Below, in pieces: positions 13,197-17,759 of a stretch of DNA of 17,759 nucleotides (positions are counted from its first letter, which is position 1; each line of letters starts with the position of its first letter). This DNA comes from DASVEE01 sp036399695 (lineage in GTDB: Bacteria > Acidobacteriota > Thermoanaerobaculia > Gp7-AA8), in NCBI GenBank assembly GCA_036399695.1, contig DASWMP010000238.1, positions 1 to 17,759 on the forward strand, in the 5' to 3' direction. The notes below the pieces were generated by a model, which saw nothing but the letters and a program-made list of their open reading frames with translations, did no database searches and was not told where the DNA came from. The position numbers and the translations under genes were made by a program.

Positions 13197-14093
13197 ATGT
13201 CGCTCGAGTTGCGCATTGAAGGTTTGTCCAAAACGTACCCCAACGGCGTCAAGGCTCTGTCTGACGTCAATCTCGTGATTCCCACCGGCATGTTCGGGCT
13301 GCTCGGACCGAACGGGGCCGGCAAGTCGACGCTGATGCGGACGATCGCCACGCTGCAGGATGCAGACGCCGGCTCGATCACGCTCGGCAATCTCGACGTG
13401 CTCCGCCAGAAAGACGAAGTCCGCCGCGTCCTCGGCTACCTGCCGCAGGAGTTCGGCGTCTATCCGAAGATCTCGGCCGAGGTCATGCTCGACCATTTCG
13501 CGACCCTCAAGGGTGTGACGAAGAGCCGCGAGCGGAAAGAGCTCGTCGGCGCGCTGCTGCGCCGCGTCAATCTCTACGACGTCCGGAAACAGAACCTCGG
13601 CACTTACTCGGGCGGCATGCGCCAGCGTTTCGGCATCGCCCAGGCGCTCCTCGGCAATCCGAAGCTCATCATCGTCGACGAGCCCACTGCCGGCCTCGAT
13701 CCCGGCGAGCGCGTCCGCTTCCACAACCTCCTCGCCGAGATCGGCGAGAACGTCGTCGTCATCCTCTCGACGCACATCGTCGAGGACGTCAGTGACCTCT
13801 GCAGCAAGATGGCCATCATCTCTCACGGCCGCGTGCTCATGACCGGCGATCCGCTCGCCGCGATCGATGAGATGTCGGGCAAGATCTGGCGCCGCATCAT
13901 CGGCAAGGGAGACCTCGAGGCGGTGCAGCGCGACTATGCCGTCATCTCCACCCGCCTCGTCACCGGACGCACGGTCGTCCACGTCTTCAGTGACGAGCAG
14001 CCCGGCCCCGGCTTCGAGCGCCACAACACGTCGCTCGAGGACGTCTACTTCTCGACGCTGCACCAGTCGAGCATGAAGGAGAAAGCGGCGTAA
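13197..14093 (+). CDS. ABC transporter ATPase for the permease-peptidase
   Basis: A 298-aa ABC ATPase with Walker A GPNGAGKST (residues 37-45), Q-loop LPQEFGVYP, signature YSGGMRQRFGIAQAL (SGGMR at 138-142), Walker B LIIVDEPTAGLDP and switch His in LSTHIVED. A C-terminal extension of about 85 residues follows, as in CcmA/NatA-type ATPases of ABC-2 exporters. It would power the membrane protein encoded directly after it (3 nt between stop and next ATG). The frame is open upstream to 13038, but that stretch is heptad repeat. ATG 13197 has GAGGAG at 13186-13191 and begins the domain. The pair should form one inner-membrane transport complex. Substrate unknown. Confidence 0.94.
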   Translation: MSLELRIEGLSKTYPNGVKALSDVNLVIPTGMFGLLGPNGAGKSTLMRTIATLQDADAGSITLGNLDVLRQKDEVRRVLGYLPQEFGVYPKISAEVMLDHFATLKGVTKSRERKELVGALLRRVNLYDVRKQNLGTYSGGMRQRFGIAQALLGNPKLIIVDEPTAGLDPGERVRFHNLLAEIGENVVVILSTHIVEDVSDLCSKMAIISHGRVLMTGDPLAAIDEMSGKIWRRIIGKGDLEAVQRDYAVISTRLVTGRTVVHVFSDEQPGPGFERHNTSLEDVYFSTLHQSSMKEKAA

Positions 14094-14096
14094 CTC

Positions 14097-17000
14097 ATGT
14101 TCGCAATCTTCAAGTTCGAGCTTCGCTATCACCTCAAGCAGCCGCTCTTCTACATCCTGGCGCTGATCTACTTCCTGTTGACGTTCGGCGCCGTCACGAG
14201 CGACGTCGTACAGATCGGCGGCGCCGTCGGCAACATCCACCGCAACGCGCCGTTCGTCATCATGCAGTTCCTGCTGCTGATGAGCGTCTTCGGCGTGCTG
14301 ACGACGACGGCGTTCGTGGCCAACTCGGCGCACCGCGACTTCGAGCTGAACACCGATTCGCTGTTCTTCACCTCGCCGATCAAGAAGGCCTCGTATCTGG
14401 CCGGACGCTACGGCGGCTCGGTCCTGGTCGGCATCCTCGTCTATCTCGGCGTGGTGCTGGCGATCATGATCGGCAGCTTCATGCCCTGGCTGGAGAAAGA
14501 GCGGCTCGGGCCTTTCGAGCTGGCGCCGTACCTCTACTCGCTCTTCGTGATGGTCGCGCCGAGCCTGCTGCTCATCGGTGCGATCTTCTTCTCCGTCGCG
14601 GCGCTGACGCGCAGCCTCATGGCGACGTACTCGAGCGTCGTGGCGTTCTTCGTCGCCTGGGCCGTCTCGCGCGCCATGATGCGCGACATCGAGAACGACG
14701 TGCTCGCGGCGCTGCTCGATCCGTTCGGCGTCTCCGCCTTCGCCCGCGCCACGCGTTACTGGACCGTCCACCAGCGCAATTCCGAGCTGCTCCCGCTCGA
14801 AGGGCTGTTCCTCGCGAACCGCCTGCTCTGGCTCGGCGCCGCGCTCGTGATCCTCGGCTTCACCTTCTGGAAATTCAAGTTCGAGGCGCCGGCGCGCAAG
14901 TCTTCGAAGAAGCGGAAGATCGAAACCGCGGAGCTCGGGCCCGTCAGCCGCATCGCCCTGGCGCTGCCGCGCGTTTCGCAGACCTTCGGCGGCGGCACGG
15001 CCTGGCGTCAGTTCCTCGCCTCGGTTCGCATCGAGACCAAGAGCATCGTCAAGAGCATCCCCTTCATCATCATCGTGATGCTCGGCTGCGCGAACATCTG
15101 CGGCAACTCCGCCACGCAGGGACGCCTCTTCGGCACGCCGGTCTATCCGGTGACCTCGCTGATGGTGCAGATCATCGGCGGCGGATTCGTGCTCTTCTCC
15201 ATCATCATCGCGGCGTTCTTCTCCGGTGATTCGGTGTGGCGTGAGCGGAGCGTGAAGCTCAACGAAGTCCACGATGCGCTGCCGATGCCGACGTGGGTCA
15301 TGTGGGCCTCGAAGTTCGCCAGCGTCTGCGCCTCCGTCATCATCTCGCTCGGCTTCGCCGTCGCCACGGCGGTGCTGATCCAGCTCGCCAAGGGCTACAC
15401 GAATCTCGAGCCGCTGGTCTACGTCAAACGCCTCTTCCTGGAGACCGGCCTGACGGTGCTGCTGCTCGCCGCGCTCGCGTTCATCGCGCAGGTGCTGACG
15501 AACAACAAGTACATCGGCTTCTTCGTGGTCATGCTCTACCTGGTGATGGAGGCGACTCTCAGCGCGCTCGATCTCGATCACAACCTCTACCGCTTCGCGT
15601 CGTCGCCGTCCTCTCCGTACTCGGATATGAACGGTTACGGACATTTCGTGGCGCCGATCCTCTGGTTCACGGCGTACTGGATCTGCTTCACGGGGCTGAT
15701 GCTCGTCATCGCTCACCTGCTCTGGGTGCGCGGCACCGAGTCACGCTTCAGCAAGCGCCTGCGCGCGGCGAAGCTGCGCTTCAGCAAGCCGGTCATGGCG
15801 GCGCTCATCGCCACCTTCGCCGGCTTCGCCTCCACCGGCTGCTACATCTTCTACAACACGAACGTCCTCAACACGTATCGCCCCGGCGACGCGCGCGAGA
15901 AGATGCAGGCGGAGTTCGAGAAGAAGTACAGCAAATACGAGTGGCTCGCCCAGCCGCGCATCACGGACGTCAAAGCGGAGGTCGACATCTTCCCGGAGCG
16001 CCGCGGGCTCGAGATCCGCGGGCAGTACACGCTCGCGAACAAGAGCGGCAAGCCGATCGGCGAGCTGCACGTGACGTACAACCCCGAGGTCATCAAAGAG
16101 AAGCAGTTCACCGTGCCGGGGACGCGACTCCAGCAGGACGACCGTGAGCTCGGCTACGCGATCTACACCTTCGCCCCGCCGCTCGCGCCGGGCGCGACGA
16201 CCACCCTCTCGTTCCGCACGACGTTCCAGCCGGAGGGGTTCGTGAACGGCGCGTCGAACACGAACGTCGTCTACAACGGCACCTTCATCAACAGCGGCAG
16301 CTACTTCCCCCACCTCGGCTACTCCGACGGCGTGGAGCTGCAGGACCGCAACAAGCGCCGCAAGCACGGCCTCCCGCCGCTCGAGCGGATGGCCAAACCG
16401 GACGATCCCCGCGCGCGCATGGTGAACGGACTGGCCCGCGATGCCGACTGGATCAACCTCGACACCACCGTCAGCACCAGCGCCGATCAGATCGCGCTCG
16501 CCCCGGGCTACCTGCAGAAGGAATGGACCAGCGGCGGACGCAAGTACTTCCACTACAAAACCACCGCGCCGATCCTCAGCTTCTGGGCGTATCTGTCGGC
16601 CCGGTACCAGGTGAAGCGCGACCAGTGGAACGGCATCCCGATCGAGATCTACTACGACGCGCAGCACCCGTACAACGTCGACCGGATGATCTACGCGTCG
16701 AAGAAGTCGCTCGAGTACTTCACGAAGAACTTCTCGCCGTACCAGCACAAGCAGGTGCGCATCCTCGAGTTCCCCGGCTACGCCTCGTTCGCGCAGTCGT
16801 TCCCCAACACCATCCCCTACTCGGAATCCATCGGCTTCATCGCCGACCTGCGTGGTGAGGAGTCGATCGACTACGTCTACTACGTCACGGCGCACGAGAT
16901 CGCGCACCAGTGGTGGGGTCATCAGGTTGCCGGCGGCGACGTGCAGGGCAGCACGATGCTGGTGGAGACGATGGCGCAGTACTCGGCGCTGATGGTGATG

Positions 17001-17690
17001 GAGAAAGAGTACGGCCGCGACAAGATGAAGCGCTTCCTCGAATATGAGCTCGATCGCTACCTCTCGGGGCGCGGCGGTGAGCTGATCGCGGAGATGCCGA
17101 TCGTGCTCGTCGAGAACCAGCAGTACATCCACTACCGCAAGGGCAGCCTCGTAATGTACGCCCTGCGCGACTATATCGGCGAGGACAAGGTGAACGCCGC
17201 CTGTGCGGCGTTCCTGCGCGATCACGCGTTCGAGAACCCGCCGTACACGACGGCCGGAGAGCTGGTCCGCTACTTCCGCCAGCAGACGCCGCCGGAGTTG
17301 CAGAACGTCGTCACCGATCTCTTCGAACGCATCACGGTCTACGACAACAAGGCCTCGGACGTGACGTGGACGCGCCTCAACAACGGCAAGTACCTGGTTC
17401 GCCTGACGGTGGAGTCGAAGAAGTTCTACGGCGACGCGAAGGGCGAAGAGAAGCCCACCACCGTCAACGACTGGATCGACATAGGCGTCCTCGGACCGAA
17501 GGCGAAGAACGGCGACGAGAAGGTGCTGTTCCTGGAGAAGCGCCGCATCACCGCCCCGAAGATGACGTTCGAGCTGACGGTCAACGAAGCGCCAGCCAAA
17601 GCCGGCATCGACCCCCTGAACAAGCTGATCGACCGCAATCCCGACGACAACACGAAGTCGGGCACGGAGGCGGACAAGACCGCGATGTAA
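14097..17690 (+). CDS. ABC-2 permease fused to an M1-family aminopeptidase
   Basis: A 1197-aa fusion. Residues 1-265 are a six-helix ABC-2 type half (helix 1 about 17-36), about 310-560 a second set of helices, about 575-595 a final helix, and about 605-1180 a gluzincin M1 peptidase. Zinc ligands are His933 and His937 in HEIAHQWWGHQ and probably Glu957 in VETMAQYSAL. Glu934 is the catalytic base, and Tyr1010 or Tyr1013 in YIHYRKGSL is the likely transition-state Tyr. The usual GAMEN motif is missing; YSESIGF with Glu910 sits at the same distance (23 residues before the first zinc His), so substrate N-terminus binding may be kept. Permease/M1 fusions are known. The peptidase should lie beyond the last helix, probably in the periplasm, trimming exported or imported peptides. 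It is co-transcribed with the ATPase. Confidence 0.92.
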   Translation: MFAIFKFELRYHLKQPLFYILALIYFLLTFGAVTSDVVQIGGAVGNIHRNAPFVIMQFLLLMSVFGVLTTTAFVANSAHRDFELNTDSLFFTSPIKKASYLAGRYGGSVLVGILVYLGVVLAIMIGSFMPWLEKERLGPFELAPYLYSLFVMVAPSLLLIGAIFFSVAALTRSLMATYSSVVAFFVAWAVSRAMMRDIENDVLAALLDPFGVSAFARATRYWTVHQRNSELLPLEGLFLANRLLWLGAALVILGFTFWKFKFEAPARKSSKKRKIETAELGPVSRIALALPRVSQTFGGGTAWRQFLASVRIETKSIVKSIPFIIIVMLGCANICGNSATQGRLFGTPVYPVTSLMVQIIGGGFVLFSIIIAAFFSGDSVWRERSVKLNEVHDALPMPTWVMWASKFASVCASVIISLGFAVATAVLIQLAKGYTNLEPLVYVKRLFLETGLTVLLLAALAFIAQVLTNNKYIGFFVVMLYLVMEATLSALDLDHNLYRFASSPSSPYSDMNGYGHFVAPILWFTAYWICFTGLMLVIAHLLWVRGTESRFSKRLRAAKLRFSKPVMAALIATFAGFASTGCYIFYNTNVLNTYRPGDAREKMQAEFEKKYSKYEWLAQPRITDVKAEVDIFPERRGLEIRGQYTLANKSGKPIGELHVTYNPEVIKEKQFTVPGTRLQQDDRELGYAIYTFAPPLAPGATTTLSFRTTFQPEGFVNGASNTNVVYNGTFINSGSYFPHLGYSDGVELQDRNKRRKHGLPPLERMAKPDDPRARMVNGLARDADWINLDTTVSTSADQIALAPGYLQKEWTSGGRKYFHYKTTAPILSFWAYLSARYQVKRDQWNGIPIEIYYDAQHPYNVDRMIYASKKSLEYFTKNFSPYQHKQVRILEFPGYASFAQSFPNTIPYSESIGFIADLRGEESIDYVYYVTAHEIAHQWWGHQVAGGDVQGSTMLVETMAQYSALMVMEKEYGRDKMKRFLEYELDRYLSGRGGELIAEMPIVLVENQQYIHYRKGSLVMYALRDYIGEDKVNAACAAFLRDHAFENPPYTTAGELVRYFRQQTPPELQNVVTDLFERITVYDNKASDVTWTRLNNGKYLVRLTVESKKFYGDAKGEEKPTTVNDWIDIGVLGPKAKNGDEKVLFLEKRRITAPKMTFELTVNEAPAKAGIDPLNKLIDRNPDDNTKSGTEADKTAM

Positions 17691-17696
17691 GCAAAA

Positions 17697-17731
17697 GAGT
17701 GGGCCGTTCGCGATCTCCGAACGGCCCACTC
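17697..17731. terminator. Hairpin after the permease-peptidase gene (possible bidirectional terminator)
   Basis: GAGTGGGCCGTTCG (17697-17710) and CGAACGGCCCACTC (17718-17731) form a perfect 14-bp stem with a 7-nt loop, 6 nt after the stop codon. On plus there is no T-run after the stem. On minus the stem is followed by TTTTGC, so it would work better as a terminator for a leftward gene beyond the window. It may stop both transcripts. Confidence 0.7.
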
Positions 17732-17759
17732 GCGGTTGCGACAGGGATGACGGGGAGCG

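Noticed and set aside
12849..15716. A 955-codon open frame on the minus strand opposite the ATPase and permease genes
   Set aside because: Composition is dominated by Arg, Asp, Glu and His with no domain-like pattern. It is the shadow of GC-rich plus-strand codons whose proteins are clearly recognisable.
15741..17729. A 662-codon minus-strand open frame opposite the M1 peptidase
   Set aside because: Same reason: Arg/Val/Asp/Leu-rich shadow without motifs, covering a plus-strand gene with a full zinc site.

Overview
The window is GC-rich bacterial DNA from a diderm. The evidence is a MacA-like periplasmic adaptor, a TonB-type energy transducer, a membrane-anchored di-heme cytochrome c and several exported proteins. 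Gene content (a secreted repeat-domain protein, split MacB-type exporters, an ABC permease fused to an M1 peptidase, an emfourin-like protein) and the dense palindromic intergenic DNA suggest a soil or sediment Acidobacteriota-like organism. That placement is inference. I see no rRNA, tRNA, CRISPR array or phage genes.

Layout: 1-397 is the 3' end of a secreted protein that changes frame near its end. A perfect 30-bp inverted repeat follows, then a DMT (EamA) exporter on minus and a GNAT acetyltransferase on plus, divergently arranged. 1984-7092 is a tripartite-efflux operon: membrane-fusion adaptor, ABC ATPase and two different FtsX/MacB-type permeases, with unusual repeat DNA in every gap. 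7093-7418 and 9619-9983 hold two copies, in opposite orientation and about 96% identical, of a roughly 240-bp MITE-like element. Each copy is lodged in another palindromic repeat. Between them lie a TPR gene with no usable start, a TonB-family gene and an emfourin-like gene. 10060-11721 holds a secreted protein of unknown function and a class II-type sirtuin, convergent and overlapping by 15 bp. Next is a di-heme cytochrome c, then an ABC ATPase coupled to a 1197-aa permease/M1 aminopeptidase fusion. The window closes with a 14-bp hairpin.

How the parts work together: adaptor + ATPase + two permeases should form one MacAB-like exporter that needs an outer-membrane channel encoded elsewhere. 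The second ATPase should energise the permease-peptidase fusion. The other genes look like independent transcription units.

The most unusual content is intergenic. Four gaps, each just upstream of an ABC-transporter gene, carry 7-bp-periodic repeats whose word differs by locus (GGGnnnn, CGGAAAT, CCAACAA, GGACAAC), three of them with clear inverted arms. A hairpin motif GACRGACA-N4-TGTCYGTC occurs six times in three inverted pairs. A separate hairpin family with a TACACGTGTA loop shows compensatory changes in its stem. Most of these elements begin within 16 nt of a stop codon.
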